Part shown: one piece after another, positions 8,038 through 17,197 of the stretch
Numbering within the stretch: the first letter of the stretch is position 1
Layout: the number at the start of each line of letters is the position of its first letter
From: Veillonellales bacterium
GTDB taxonomy: Bacteria; Bacillota; Negativicutes; JAAYSF01
Assembly: GCA_039680175.1 (NCBI GenBank)
Contig: JBDKTO010000066.1
Location: 1-41,348 of the forward strand
Length of the DNA: 41,348 nt
Direction of reading: 5' to 3'
Program-made: the position numbers and the translations under genes
The notes under the pieces: generated by a model
Database searches by the model: none
Seen by the model: the letters and a program-made list of their open reading frames with translations, nothing else
What the model was told of the DNA's origin: nothing

Positions 8038-9192
8038 CTATTTTGTCAAGCTTCTATGATATATCATCCTAATTTCTGCCTTCGTGGGCACTTTCGGATT
8101 ATTTTCGATATTAGCCTTCATCGTTTTCAAGGCATTGCCGGTCAGCCAATCCAAGTGTTCTTCTGTCACGCCAAGTTCCCCAAGGGATGGCGTCATACCC
8201 ACACTTTGCAATATACTTTTTATACATTCAACACTCTTGGCCGCCGCTTCTTCCAGCGACATTCCGACAGTATTTGCTCCCATGGACTGGGCCAGAACGG
8301 CAAATTTTTGCGGTGCAGCTTTATAGGTAAATTGCATAATTGTCGGGAAAACAGCTGCCAATCCTTCACCATGGGTAATATTAAGCAGCCCGCTGATCGG
8401 ATGTTCCAGGGCGTGCGGTAAAGTAGTGCCGCTCGCATCAATGGCCATCCCGGCCAGCGTATTAGCCCATGCCACCTTTTCCCACGCCTCAATATCACGA
8501 ACATTTTTATAAACCCGCGGCAAATTGGCGGTCAATAGGCTGACTGCCTGCAGTGCCATCATTTCAGTCATAGGATTACTTTTTTTTGAAATATAGGACT
8601 CAATCGAGTGAAACAATGCATCCAGCCCCGGCCCTGAAACAGATCGCTGCGGTAAAGTCACAAACAATTCCGGATCAACAATTGAAGCTTTTGCATAAAG
8701 ATACGGTGATCGTATTGCCTTTTTATCCTTCGTCTCCGGATTCGTGAGTACCCCCGCACAATTACCTTCGCTGCCCGTTCCAGCAGTTGTTGTAATGAGC
8801 ACTAAGGGAAGTGCGCCATTCCCCGGTTTCCCATAAATATAATCGGATACATCCCCCTCATTAACCGCCATAAATGCAACTGCTTTCGCGGCATCCATAG
8901 AACTGCCGCCGCCAAGTCCCACGACAACATCACACTTTTCATCTCTTGCTAAAGCAGCGCCTTCGTGAGCCATCGTTGTTAGTGGATTCGCTTTTACCTT
9001 ATCAAAAACAACAGAATCCATTTTTTCTTCCCGCAGGTAATTTATGACTCGCTGCAGCGTCCCGGTCCGCCCGGAACTGCCCGATGTGACAATAAGGGCT
9101 TTCCTTCCCTGTTCGCTAGCCAATTTACCAATCTGATCAATTTTCCCCTGACCAAAAATCAACCGAACAGGATTATAAAACTCAAATCGCAT
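8038..9192 (-). CDS. Iron-containing alcohol dehydrogenase
   Basis: This is a group III (Fe-type) NAD(P)-dependent alcohol dehydrogenase of about 384 residues. The nucleotide-binding GGGSSMDAAKA motif, TTAGTGSEG, the DALFHSIESY signature, and HALEHP plus ITHGEG supply the metal-binding Asp/His set. Likely reactions are interconversion of short aldehydes, 1,3-propanediol or butanol-type alcohols; the exact substrate cannot be read from sequence. The ATG at 9192 is chosen because GGAGG lies about 9 nt upstream; an upstream in-frame ATG at 9225 lacks a site. It follows the second Fe-type dehydrogenase by 57 bp, suggesting one transcript. Confidence 0.92.
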   Translation of the reverse strand: MRFEFYNPVRLIFGQGKIDQIGKLASEQGRKALIVTSGSSGRTGTLQRVINYLREEKMDSVVFDKVKANPLTTMAHEGAALARDEKCDVVVGLGGGSSMDAAKAVAFMAVNEGDVSDYIYGKPGNGALPLVLITTTAGTGSEGNCAGVLTNPETKDKKAIRSPYLYAKASIVDPELFVTLPQRSVSGPGLDALFHSIESYISKKSNPMTEMMALQAVSLLTANLPRVYKNVRDIEAWEKVAWANTLAGMAIDASGTTLPHALEHPISGLLNITHGEGLAAVFPTIMQFTYKAAPQKFAVLAQSMGANTVGMSLEEAAAKSVECIKSILQSVGMTPSLGELGVTEEHLDWLTGNALKTMKANIENNPKVPTKAEIRMIYHRSLTK

Positions 9193-9249
9193 TGCCAATA
9201 CACCTCCAAAATGCGGCAATATCAATTGGTGCCAACGAAATAACGCAAA

Positions 9250-10335
9250 TCAAAATTCGTGTGCCCGATTATAATCTTCCAGTCTCACAATTGCATCATA
9301 AAGCATTGCTTTCGTAACGGGATAAGGTGTACGCGCAAGTTCAGAACTTTGCTCCGTCTTCGTAAGCACCGCATCCATCTCTTCAATTTTCACATCAATA
9401 TCCGCTAATTTAGTCGGCAGCCCGATAGTTTTGCAAAATTTAAAGATACGTTCTAATTCCTGATCATTCTTATCACAAGTCAATAATACTAAGACACCAT
9501 ACGCGACGACTTCACCGTGTAAATGCTTTGCTTCAATTTGCGGCAAATCAACGATAGTACAATATAACGCATGAGCAATATGTCCATTATAATCTTGTAT
9601 AACGGAATTAGAAACCATGCCCGTGCTGACAATAATCGCCAGAATAACCCGTTCAAGTTCATCACTCGTTATTTTACGTTGATTGTCCTGCAAAGCTTTT
9701 TCGCCGTATTGAATAATCGGATCAGCACACATTTTACTCATTTGTACACCCAGAGCGTTCAAATGATCCAGTTCAACATTTCTTGCCGAGATAGTAGCTT
9801 CATAATATTTTGCAAAAGTATCTCCCATACCTGCCCATAAAAACTGTTTTGGGGCTTCGGCAATAATCTTCGTACAAATAAAAACATGCACCGGCGGAAT
9901 TTTAGAAAATGATAATTCTCTAAACAAGCCATTCGGATGATAAACAACACCAAGGCTGGTTAAAGAAGCACAATTACTGGCAATTGTCGGAAAAGTGAAA
10001 AATGGCTTTCCAATCGCATGCGCTAAAACCTTACAAGTATCTATCGCTTTACCGCCGCCAATAGCAAAAATCATATCCGCAGTCTGAACGCTGTTATACC
10101 CTTTCAACTTTTCAACATTTTCATAAGCCGCCTCGCCGCCAAACCAGATAAATTCTACAATCTCAAGCTCAGTATCGGCCACGGCTTTTAGAATCATTTC
10201 TTTTGCCTTTGCCATTGCAATTTTTCCGCCAATAGCAACTATTTTTTTACCATAACGCGGACAAATTTCCCTTATTTTAGCATAAGCATGCTCACCAATC
10301 GTATAACTGGGAAAATTAACTGTATAAGTATCCAT
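9250..10335 (-). CDS. GldA/YbdH-like iron-containing dehydrogenase
   Basis: This 361-residue member of the glycerol dehydrogenase branch of Fe-type ADHs carries the NAD-binding GGGKAIDTCK loop, the FPTIASNCASLTSLGVVY block typical of GldA-like proteins, and metal ligands spread over GMGDTFAKYYE, IAHALY and KHLHGEVVAYG. Related proteins oxidise glycerol or reduce 2-hydroxy/2-oxo acids and related carbonyls (E. coli HcxA/YbdH). The exact substrate is not determinable. GAGGGG precedes the ATG. It is first in a probable operon with the following Fe-ADH. Confidence 0.88.
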   Translation of the reverse strand: MDTYTVNFPSYTIGEHAYAKIREICPRYGKKIVAIGGKIAMAKAKEMILKAVADTELEIVEFIWFGGEAAYENVEKLKGYNSVQTADMIFAIGGGKAIDTCKVLAHAIGKPFFTFPTIASNCASLTSLGVVYHPNGLFRELSFSKIPPVHVFICTKIIAEAPKQFLWAGMGDTFAKYYEATISARNVELDHLNALGVQMSKMCADPIIQYGEKALQDNQRKITSDELERVILAIIVSTGMVSNSVIQDYNGHIAHALYCTIVDLPQIEAKHLHGEVVAYGVLVLLTCDKNDQELERIFKFCKTIGLPTKLADIDVKIEEMDAVLTKTEQSSELARTPYPVTKAMLYDAIVRLEDYNRAHEF

Positions 10336-10717
10336 GGACGCTATCCCCTCATAAAAATTCTGTTTTTCAAACTATGCCATTGCAGTAACTGCCGATACCG
10401 CTGCGGGTATTTTCCAGCACTTCCTTATAGCTCCTAACTATTCCCCCTCTTTTCTGAGCCTTTGCTCAACCATAATCAAAACGGATTTTCATTGAGTATC
10501 ATTTTTTTTATTATTCTCTATCTTTACACAGATACCTCTAACCGCTTGTATATTTGTCTAAATTCGTATATAAGCACCCATCCCTGCCTAATGTCACGCA
10601 GAATAATAGTGTTGCGTAAAACTTCATAATGAATGTGGAGGAATTTGTAGAAATATAATGAATATAGAACATTATTGTGGACTATCTAAAAGAATATATT
10701 GAAAGGAAGTTATTGCC
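10336..10717. other. Divergent AT-rich intergenic region
   Basis: This 382-bp region separates the leftward dehydrogenase operon from the rightward transferase gene, so it must hold promoters for both. A TATAAT box at 10654-10659 could serve the rightward gene, but no good -35 was found. I saw no conserved RNA motif, no credible small gene and no strong hairpin. Confidence 0.4.
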
Positions 10718-10741
10718 ATTAAAAAAGCACTTTTCAATAAA

Positions 10742-12796
10742 ATGCTGATCCTTCACAAAAATAAACTTATCGCAATCGCTGTGATTTTTTGCCTAGAAAT
10801 ATATTTTTCCTTTCAATTCTACAGCGCGGAGCCGGAATTTCCCACAGGGATATTCGCGATTGACGCAGCGAATGCTATTTTCCGTGATTTGTTGCTGGCA
10901 GGTATCTTTATATTCTTCCAAAAACATATTACCCAGGTTAAACTAATTGCAAAAGAATACTGTCCAATCATGCTGCTAGCAATCCTTTGGCTAGGTATCT
11001 CGACGTTTATCATCCATTCATTAAAGTTGAACTTTAATGCACTCACTCTCATATCCGTTGTGACCGGTGTGATTAATAATATTTTATTCGTACTTTTGAC
11101 TGGCTATATATATACTAAATGGAAAAATATACTATCTAAAACTCTCTATTTTTTATCCTATTTTTTTACCATTTTGTTTTTTTACGGTGATACCCTCTAT
11201 TTTTGGATTACGTCGGCCCATATTCAAAAAATGTTATTTGAGAATTTAAATAATTATTCTATAACAAGTGTATTATATACTTCAGATAAAATTGTTTTAA
11301 TCAGCATACTAATAAGCTTTTTCTTGCTTATATTATTATTCCGCACTCCGAAAAGAATGGATAATTTGCTTAAAAAAAATGCTGGCGTCAGCATTATTAT
11401 AATGATCTGTATTGCGGCTAATCTTATTAATATTGCCACTGCCAACGCATTTCCCAAAGCGCTGGTAGCCGGTGGTTTTGACGAGGAAGGCGAAATAGAA
11501 AAATCGAGAAATTTGTCCCGCGATATGCTCTCCGAATCTGTGACGATCAACTTAATGCGGGAATTTTTGCGCGATGACGAAAGACAAGCAACCGCCCCCA
11601 GCCAGCTTCACCGTGTGGCATTTTCTGAACAGGAAACACAACTGCTGAGCGAATTGGGACTTGGGGTTGATGAAAAAACTGTTTCGAATCAAACCGTTTT
11701 CCCCTATGAAAAAATAGTTGTAATTGTGGCTGAATCGTTCCATCGCGATTACTTGCATTTTTATAATCCAAAAATTCCAGCGGAAACAACGCCATTTTTA
11801 GATAGCTTATGTGCCAAGTATCCCCATTCGGACCATTATTACACTGGGAATAAGCCTACAACCCAAGGGCTCACTTCCATGTTTCTCTCTCAGTTGATTT
11901 ATTCCGACGAGCAAGGTTTTGAGAATAATGCGACATTATTCAAAACTCTCGCGAGTAATGGCTATGATACAGCGTTTTTAGAAGCCACCAGCCAATATTA
12001 TAATAATGAATTCCGGGCATATAAAAAACGTTTTGGAATGCATATTTACAGAGCAAAAGAAGATTTGGAAAAACAAGGATACATTGGAAGTACTGGCTGG
12101 GGATTTCATAATGACGTAATGTATGAAGAAACGGTTAAGCTCTTGGAGCAAAACCGTAATAATAAAATTTTTATAGCGACAAAAACGATCGATTCCCATC
12201 AGCCCTATCCCTATTGCGGGCTTTCTAATGACGATATTCCAGCGGCCATCGGGGAGCAAAATAACAATCTTTATCTTAAGGCAATTTATTGGGAAAATAG
12301 CAGCTTGCAAAAATTTTTTCATGATCTTGAGGAACGGAATTTGCTGGACGATAAGACTCTGATTATTATTACAAGTGATCATAATCCCCATCCCAGTCAG
12401 AACGACAATTATAAACGTCTTGGGCAACAAGAGTTAAGTTTAACCTTAGCTCCCATCCCGCTTATCTTTGTCAGCGCGAATTTGCAGCCTTTTGAAAATT
12501 TCAACAGTGCAGTCTTTGCCAGTCAAATTGATTTTGCCCCGACACTTTTGGGAATATTGGGAATTTCTTCCCCACAGGAATTTTCCGGAAAGAATATGAT
12601 GAATATTCCGGAAGAGCGTAGCTATGCAATCGGTTGTTTTGGCGAAACAATTTATTACCGGTCAAGAAACAACCAAATACGAACCGACATGTATACCGGA
12701 AAAAATGAAAATGCTTATGAAAAAGCACTGATACATTGGGTTCAGGATTCATATGCCAAATATTTCCTTAGTAATTCTGTCACTGAGCTTCCCTAG
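10742..12796 (+). CDS. LtaS/EptA-like membrane sulfatase-fold phospho-transferase
   Basis: Five or six hydrophobic helices (about residues 9-235) are followed by an extracytoplasmic alkaline-phosphatase-superfamily domain (about 320-640). Metal and nucleophile motifs are visible: VAESF (metal Glu), GNKPTTQGLTS (nucleophilic Thr region), KTIDSHQPY, and ITSDHNPHP near the C-terminus (metal Asp-His). Relatives move phosphoglycerol or phosphoethanolamine from phospholipids onto teichoic acid, lipid A or glycans. In a diderm host an outer-membrane or periplasmic glycan acceptor is more likely than lipoteichoic acid; that is inference. The ATG at 10742 has no ribosome site. GAAAGGAAG at 10701-10709 is spaced ideally for an in-frame ATT at 10718, which would add eight residues (MKKALFNK). 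The gene is clearly more AT-rich than the thi region. Confidence 0.85.
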   Translation: MLILHKNKLIAIAVIFCLEIYFSFQFYSAEPEFPTGIFAIDAANAIFRDLLLAGIFIFFQKHITQVKLIAKEYCPIMLLAILWLGISTFIIHSLKLNFNALTLISVVTGVINNILFVLLTGYIYTKWKNILSKTLYFLSYFFTILFFYGDTLYFWITSAHIQKMLFENLNNYSITSVLYTSDKIVLISILISFFLLILLFRTPKRMDNLLKKNAGVSIIIMICIAANLINIATANAFPKALVAGGFDEEGEIEKSRNLSRDMLSESVTINLMREFLRDDERQATAPSQLHRVAFSEQETQLLSELGLGVDEKTVSNQTVFPYEKIVVIVAESFHRDYLHFYNPKIPAETTPFLDSLCAKYPHSDHYYTGNKPTTQGLTSMFLSQLIYSDEQGFENNATLFKTLASNGYDTAFLEATSQYYNNEFRAYKKRFGMHIYRAKEDLEKQGYIGSTGWGFHNDVMYEETVKLLEQNRNNKIFIATKTIDSHQPYPYCGLSNDDIPAAIGEQNNNLYLKAIYWENSSLQKFFHDLEERNLLDDKTLIIITSDHNPHPSQNDNYKRLGQQELSLTLAPIPLIFVSANLQPFENFNSAVFASQIDFAPTLLGILGISSPQEFSGKNMMNIPEERSYAIGCFGETIYYRSRNNQIRTDMYTGKNENAYEKALIHWVQDSYAKYFLSNSVTELP

Positions 12797-12827
12797 AGGC
12801 AGGTTTGACTTATGGTAATTTTGGCGC

Positions 12828-14063
12828 CTACTTGCTATTTTTTATTTCTGTTTGATCAATAAGCTCCCCGTTCTGCTTAAAAGCAGCGACTTTAAGAACA
12901 GCATGTGAGGCTTCAAACACAAGGTAATTCGGCATATCCAGCGGGTTATAATAAACTTCATCCATCGGTTTGCGCGGCGATTTATCCCATACCTTGTCAC
13001 CACTGCGTCCCGTCGTAATATAAATAGTGCCGGAAGGATCGGTACGGCCATTTTTCAGGGCCGCCGTCCGTGCATAGGAATGTACATGTGCCGTAAATAC
13101 AAGATTTACATGATATTTATCAAACACCGGAACAAAGGTTTTGCCAATCTCATCGAGCGGCCCATTGAAAGGATGCTCCCATACACCACGATGCATAAGA
13201 ACTACCTTCCACTTTTTTTGTGTTTGGGAAAGGTCTTTTGCAAGCCAAATTTTTTGTTGTTCTAACAAATCAGGATACCAGTCACGCAGCTCATTCAGCT
13301 GTGTATTGAGTACGACAAAATGAACATCGCCGAAATCATAGGAATAAGCGTATCGCTCCAGGCCTGCCGGACCATTCGCCGGCAGGTCGAAAAGTGAGAG
13401 ATAGTAATCGGGTTTGGCCATCTTCCAATCGAGACTATATGTCTCGTGATTTCCCATGACCGGTACTATCGGTATCGCTGCTAATAAATTCGCTGCCCCA
13501 TCAAACCAGGCGTTCCATTGCAATTCGTCCTGCCCATTATCAACGATATCACCCATATTAATAAAAAATGCTGCATCTGCATTATTTTCCCCAGCTGTCT
13601 GAGCTGTTTTCGCCCAATCTTTATAATTTGATGACTGTGAATCACCAAAAATAAGTGCCTTAAATGACGTCGCCTCCGGTTCCGTCCTGAATTCTTTCCA
13701 TACAGATTGCCGTTTGCCAACGGAAACACGATATTCATAATCAGTTCCAGCCGTAAGATTTGTAATATGCGTCGTATAAAGCACAAAGTGATTGCCACCA
13801 TTATACGAAGGCAGATCCACCGCCTCGGCGTTTATCCTTCTGATATTTTTCGACTGCTTGGGGCGTATCTCCAAATGTCCCGGCTCGCCAGATTTTTTTG
13901 CCTTCCATGAAATCGTGTGCTCATGCTTCATATCCGCTGTAACCACATGCATGATATGCCCCACATCAGTATCATACCCTGTATGCACCGATTTCGGCAC
14001 AGACAAAAAACATATGACGGCTATGATACAAGTAAACATAAACCACAGGATATATTTTTTCAT
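12828..14063 (-). CDS. Secreted/anchored purple-acid-phosphatase-like metallophosphoesterase
   Basis: An N-terminal hydrophobic segment (residues 4-22) acts as signal peptide or anchor. A fibronectin-like PAP N-terminal domain (about 45-135, ending in EYRVSVG) precedes a calcineurin-type metallophosphoesterase domain. All five metal motifs are readable: GDSQSSNY, GDIVDNG, GNHET, the MHRG histidine, and TAHVHSYART. The protein would hydrolyse phosphate esters outside the cytoplasmic membrane; the substrate is unknown. The ATG follows AAGGTGATA. It is convergent with the phospho-transferase gene with only 31 bp between them. No clear terminator is seen in that gap. Confidence 0.9.
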   Translation of the reverse strand: MKKYILWFMFTCIIAVICFLSVPKSVHTGYDTDVGHIMHVVTADMKHEHTISWKAKKSGEPGHLEIRPKQSKNIRRINAEAVDLPSYNGGNHFVLYTTHITNLTAGTDYEYRVSVGKRQSVWKEFRTEPEATSFKALIFGDSQSSNYKDWAKTAQTAGENNADAAFFINMGDIVDNGQDELQWNAWFDGAANLLAAIPIVPVMGNHETYSLDWKMAKPDYYLSLFDLPANGPAGLERYAYSYDFGDVHFVVLNTQLNELRDWYPDLLEQQKIWLAKDLSQTQKKWKVVLMHRGVWEHPFNGPLDEIGKTFVPVFDKYHVNLVFTAHVHSYARTAALKNGRTDPSGTIYITTGRSGDKVWDKSPRKPMDEVYYNPLDMPNYLVFEASHAVLKVAAFKQNGELIDQTEIKNSK

Positions 14064-14223
14064 TTATATCACCTTTTGTAACCAATCCTAAAGTATCGTG
14101 TTTTTAGTTTACCCAAATTTTAGTTTATCTATTTCGTGATTGTCCTGAGAAAAATAAAACCATCATCTGGCTGGCTTTCTATGTTAGCGGTAGTTTCATT
14201 CACCATAAATCATTAAAAATGCA

Positions 14224-14306
14224 GAACGTTAGTTCGAAAAAATCATCAAACGCACTTGCACAGAACATATGTACTATGCTAAAATAAAAGAACCAAACAT
14301 ATGTTC
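14224..14306 (+). promoter_or_regulatory. LexA-controlled promoter with three SOS boxes
   Basis: Three matches to the Firmicute SOS box GAAC-N4-GTTC stand in a row: GAACGTTAGTTC (14224-14235, full match), GAACATATGTAC (14263-14274, one mismatch) and AAACATATGTTC (14295-14306, one mismatch). The middle box lies between a possible -35 TTGCAC (14256-14261) and -10 TAAAAT (14280-14285), spaced 18 bp, so bound LexA would block the polymerase. The third box ends 15 bp before the start codon of the LysM gene. Confidence 0.8.
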
Positions 14307-14320
14307 AGGAAGGTGCTGTC

Positions 14321-14587
14321 ATGATGAGAAAAATAACGCTTGTATTGTCTCTAGTTCTTGTTGTATTAACCGTCACGCCCTTAGCTATTTCACGGGCTTT
14401 TGTTGATACCACTACATATGAAACGGTTTACGTAAATCCGGGAGATACCGTTTGGCAGATTGCTGCTAAATATACAACACCCAAAGACGATATTAGGGAA
14501 GTCGTTTTTGAGATTAGGCGAATAAATAAATTAGATAACAACGCTAAGGTTTATCCCGGTCAAACGTTGAGAGTTCCGGTTAAATAG
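14321..14587 (+). CDS. YneA-like SOS-induced LysM protein (probable cell-division inhibitor)
   Basis: This 88-residue protein has an N-terminal hydrophobic segment (residues 5-27) and a single LysM domain (about 36-87: VYVNPGDTVWQIAAKY ... INKLDNNAKVYPGQTLRVP). B. subtilis YneA has the same plan (one membrane segment plus LysM, roughly 100 residues), is repressed by LexA, and delays septation during DNA damage. Here three SOS boxes lie directly upstream, which supports the same role. Unlike the usual arrangement, lexA is not next to it in this window. The ribosome site is AGGAAGG. Without the regulatory sites it could only be called a LysM protein. Confidence 0.78.
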   Translation: MMRKITLVLSLVLVVLTVTPLAISRAFVDTTTYETVYVNPGDTVWQIAAKYTTPKDDIREVVFEIRRINKLDNNAKVYPGQTLRVPVK

Positions 14588-14625
14588 TAACATCTTCTTA
14601 AACGGATTTATCGTTATGGCGCTTT

Positions 14626-16524
14626 CTACCGTAAAATACGGCCGGCATTCAGCACCGCCAGCAGAGCCACCCCCACATCGGCAAATACCGCCTCCCACAT
14701 CGTGGCGGCACCGGCGATGCCCAGTACAATAAACACTCCTTTTACCCCTAAAGCGAATATCACGTTCTGCCAGACGATCCGTCTGGTCTTGCGGCCAATG
14801 CCGATGGCCTCGGCCACTTTCGACGGCGCATCGGACATAATCACCACATCGGCCGTTTCCACCGCCGCGTCGGAGCCTAACCCCCCCATGGCGATACCTA
14901 CATCGGCCCGGGCGATCACTGGCGCATCATTAATGCCGTCTCCCACAAAAGCGATCTTCTCATCCTTTGCCGCCTGCTGCAGCAGTTCTTCTACCGCCCT
15001 TACTTTTTGTTCCGGCAGCAGCGCCGCCCGGTAAAAATCCATTCCTAATTTACAAGCCGCAGTCTGCACTACCGGTTCCCGGTCACCTGACAACATGCCG
15101 ACACGTCTTACTCCGGCCAGCTTAAGCAGCGGAATGACTGACAGCGCATCTTCTTTCAATTCGTCGGCAATGACCAGATACCCGGCATACACGTTGTCAA
15201 TTGCCAGATACACCACCGTACCGGCTTCCTCTACCGGCGTGACCTTAATATTCTCCCGCAGCAGCAGCCGTTCATTGCCGGCAAGCACTGTCTGCGAGCC
15301 GACCTTGGCCCGTACCCCGCACCCGGCGACTTCCTCATAGTCGGTCAGCAGAAAACTGTCCACTGCTTGCCCATAGGCCTCCCTGATGGACTGGGCAATA
15401 GGATGGCTGGAATGCACTTCAGCCAGTGCCGTCAGGTGAAGCAGCTCCTCTGCGGCAAAGCCGTGTTGCGGATAAACCCCTGTCACTTTAAACACGCCTT
15501 GTGTCAGAGTGCCTGTTTTATCAAAAACAACTGTCCGGGTGGCCGCCAAACTATCCAGATACGTCGATCCTTTCACCATAATGCCCCGTTGGGCGGCTCC
15601 CCCCACACCACCGAAATAGCCGAGAGGAATACTGATTACCAAACCGCACGGACAGGAAATAACCAGCAGAATCAGCGCCCGCTGCAGCCAGTCGGCAAAA
15701 GCCTCTCCCAGCCAGATCAGCGGCGGCAGAAGAGCCACCCCTGCCGCTGCCAGCACGACAACCGGTGTATAGTACGCGGCAAATTTCGTGATAAATTTTT
15801 CGGTACGGGATTTTAAGCTGCTGGATTGCTCCACCAGCTGAATGACCCTCGCAATCGCCGATTCCCCCACCGGCTTGGTGACCCGGACGGTCAGCACACC
15901 TGTCTGGTTTACCATGCCGGCCAGCACCGGCGAGCCGGTACCGACCTGGCGGGGCACCGGCTCGCCGGTTAACGCCGCCGTATTCACCAGAGATTGTCCG
16001 GAAATAATGTCGCCGTCCAGCGGTACCTGCTCACCGGGGTTGATGACAATGACGTTCCCAACCTGCACCGTGTCCGGAGACACTTTGTTAACCGTCTCCC
16101 CTTGCTTCAGATTGGCATACTCCGGTCGCAATTCCAGCACAGCCACAATGGACCGGCGTGAACGCTCCACCGCCAAATCCTGCAAAAACTCTCCTACCTT
16201 GAAAAACACCATGACACTCACAGCCTCCGGCATCTCCTGCAGCAAAAAAGCCCCCGCCGTAGCGACCGTCATTAAAAAGTTTTCATCCAGGAATGTCCCC
16301 TTACCGACATTGCGCACCGCACTGGCTACCACATTCCAGCCGCTAATTCCGTAAGCCAGCAAAAAAACCGCATACTCGCCGACGAAATAGGGCGTGGCAT
16401 GCAAGGCCTCCCGAAAAATTGACCCCGCTACCAATAAAACCAGCGCCACGCCGATTAAAACGAGCTCGCGGGTGATATTAAATTCATCCGTACTATGTTC
16501 ATGCTGGTGCTCATGCCCGCTCAC
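14626..16524 (-). CDS. cadA: Zn/Cd/Pb-type P1B ATPase (CadA/ZntA family)
   Basis: This heavy-metal efflux ATPase has 632 residues. The usual N-terminal HMA ferredoxin-like domain is missing; a short His-rich tail (HEHQHEH, residues 4-10) takes its place and may bind metal. Family motifs are in order: TGEPVPR (actuator), SCPCGL in the transmembrane metal site (CPC, specific for P1B pumps), DKTGTLTQG (phosphorylated Asp), SSHPIAQS (SE/HP motif), and GDGINDAP (hinge). It exports Zn2+, Cd2+ or Pb2+ across the inner membrane. It follows the cadC-type regulator by 30 bp in the same direction and is surely controlled by it. Confidence 0.94.
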   Translation of the reverse strand: MSGHEHQHEHSTDEFNITRELVLIGVALVLLVAGSIFREALHATPYFVGEYAVFLLAYGISGWNVVASAVRNVGKGTFLDENFLMTVATAGAFLLQEMPEAVSVMVFFKVGEFLQDLAVERSRRSIVAVLELRPEYANLKQGETVNKVSPDTVQVGNVIVINPGEQVPLDGDIISGQSLVNTAALTGEPVPRQVGTGSPVLAGMVNQTGVLTVRVTKPVGESAIARVIQLVEQSSSLKSRTEKFITKFAAYYTPVVVLAAAGVALLPPLIWLGEAFADWLQRALILLVISCPCGLVISIPLGYFGGVGGAAQRGIMVKGSTYLDSLAATRTVVFDKTGTLTQGVFKVTGVYPQHGFAAEELLHLTALAEVHSSHPIAQSIREAYGQAVDSFLLTDYEEVAGCGVRAKVGSQTVLAGNERLLLRENIKVTPVEEAGTVVYLAIDNVYAGYLVIADELKEDALSVIPLLKLAGVRRVGMLSGDREPVVQTAACKLGMDFYRAALLPEQKVRAVEELLQQAAKDEKIAFVGDGINDAPVIARADVGIAMGGLGSDAAVETADVVIMSDAPSKVAEAIGIGRKTRRIVWQNVIFALGVKGVFIVLGIAGAATMWEAVFADVGVALLAVLNAGRILR

Positions 16525-16554
16525 TTACCCTTCCCCCTTTACGCCACCGTTGTT

Positions 16555-16917
16555 CTACTCATGGCTGATATGCTCCAAACCCTGGTGCATCAAATCCACC
16601 ACATGGTCATCGTCCAATGAATACCAGGCTTCTTTCCCATCCTTCCGGAATTTGACCAGCCTGGCACTGCGCAACACGCGGAGCTGATGGGAAATTGCCG
16701 ATTGCCCCATAGAAAGTGCTGCGGCAATATCGCACACACACATCTCCTGGTTAACTAAGAGCTGTAATATTTTAATCCGGGTACCATCGCCTAAAATCTT
16801 AAACGTTTCCGCCAGCTGCTGCACCGTATTTTCCGGCAGCAGTTCGGCTTTAGCGCGGCATATCATCGCGGGATGCTCGCACTTCTCCTCGCACATATCA
16901 CATAATAACTCTTTCAT
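16555..16917 (-). CDS. cadC: ArsR/SmtB-family metal sensor repressor (CadC-type)
   Basis: This is a 120-residue winged-helix repressor. The N-terminal Cys cluster CDMCEEKCEHP (residues 6-16) together with the CVCDIAA motif in the alpha-3 helix forms the thiolate metal site of CadC-like sensors. The recognition helix is seen in SMGQSAISHQLRVLRSARLV, and the C-terminal DDHVVDLMHQGLEHISH supplies an alpha-5-type Asp/His zinc site. Binding of Cd, Pb or Zn would release it from the operator at 17029-17048 and turn on itself and the downstream ATPase. It is the first gene of the two-gene operon. Confidence 0.93.
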   Translation of the reverse strand: MKELLCDMCEEKCEHPAMICRAKAELLPENTVQQLAETFKILGDGTRIKILQLLVNQEMCVCDIAAALSMGQSAISHQLRVLRSARLVKFRKDGKEAWYSLDDDHVVDLMHQGLEHISHE

Positions 16918-17028
16918 ACGTCACCTCAATCGTTGCGTTATTTCTGAATCCTTGCACCGTACGGCTATCGCAGCCGTATCGTCCCCCTGCTGCCTGCCGT
17001 GGTATCCGCACAAGCGCTACATTATCTT

Positions 17029-17080
17029 ATATGATTATATGTTCATATATAATATTAAAGGCTGCCAAACCGCTTGTCAA
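17029..17080 (-). promoter_or_regulatory. cadC-cadA promoter and operator
   Basis: On the minus strand TTGACA (17080-17075) and TAATAT (17057-17052) are separated by exactly 17 bp. Directly downstream, covering the expected start of transcription, lies the inverted repeat ATATGA-N8-TCATAT (17029-17048), a typical ArsR-family operator. The leader to cadC is about 110 nt. Confidence 0.85.
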
Positions 17081-17143
17081 GTCTGCGCCGTCATATCCTC
17101 GTATCGGATTTCACCAATAAGCAAGCGCCATGCTTGGCATATT

Positions 17144-17175
17144 CTAAAAAACCGCCCACCCCGAAGGATGAGCGG
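17144..17175 (-). terminator. Terminator of the omega-subunit gene
   Basis: On the minus strand CCGCTCATCC and GGGTGGGCGG (with G-U pairs) form a 10-bp stem closed by a TTCG tetraloop (17152-17175), followed by a T run. It lies about 20 bp past the rpoZ-like stop codon. Confidence 0.88.
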
Positions 17176-17197
17176 CAGATTTCTGAAATTAGTCTAC

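Noticed and set aside
10485-10515. Fur-box-like sequence (ATGATACTCAATGAAAAT on the minus strand)
   Set aside because: It matches only part of the consensus and the neighbouring genes are not iron-uptake genes.
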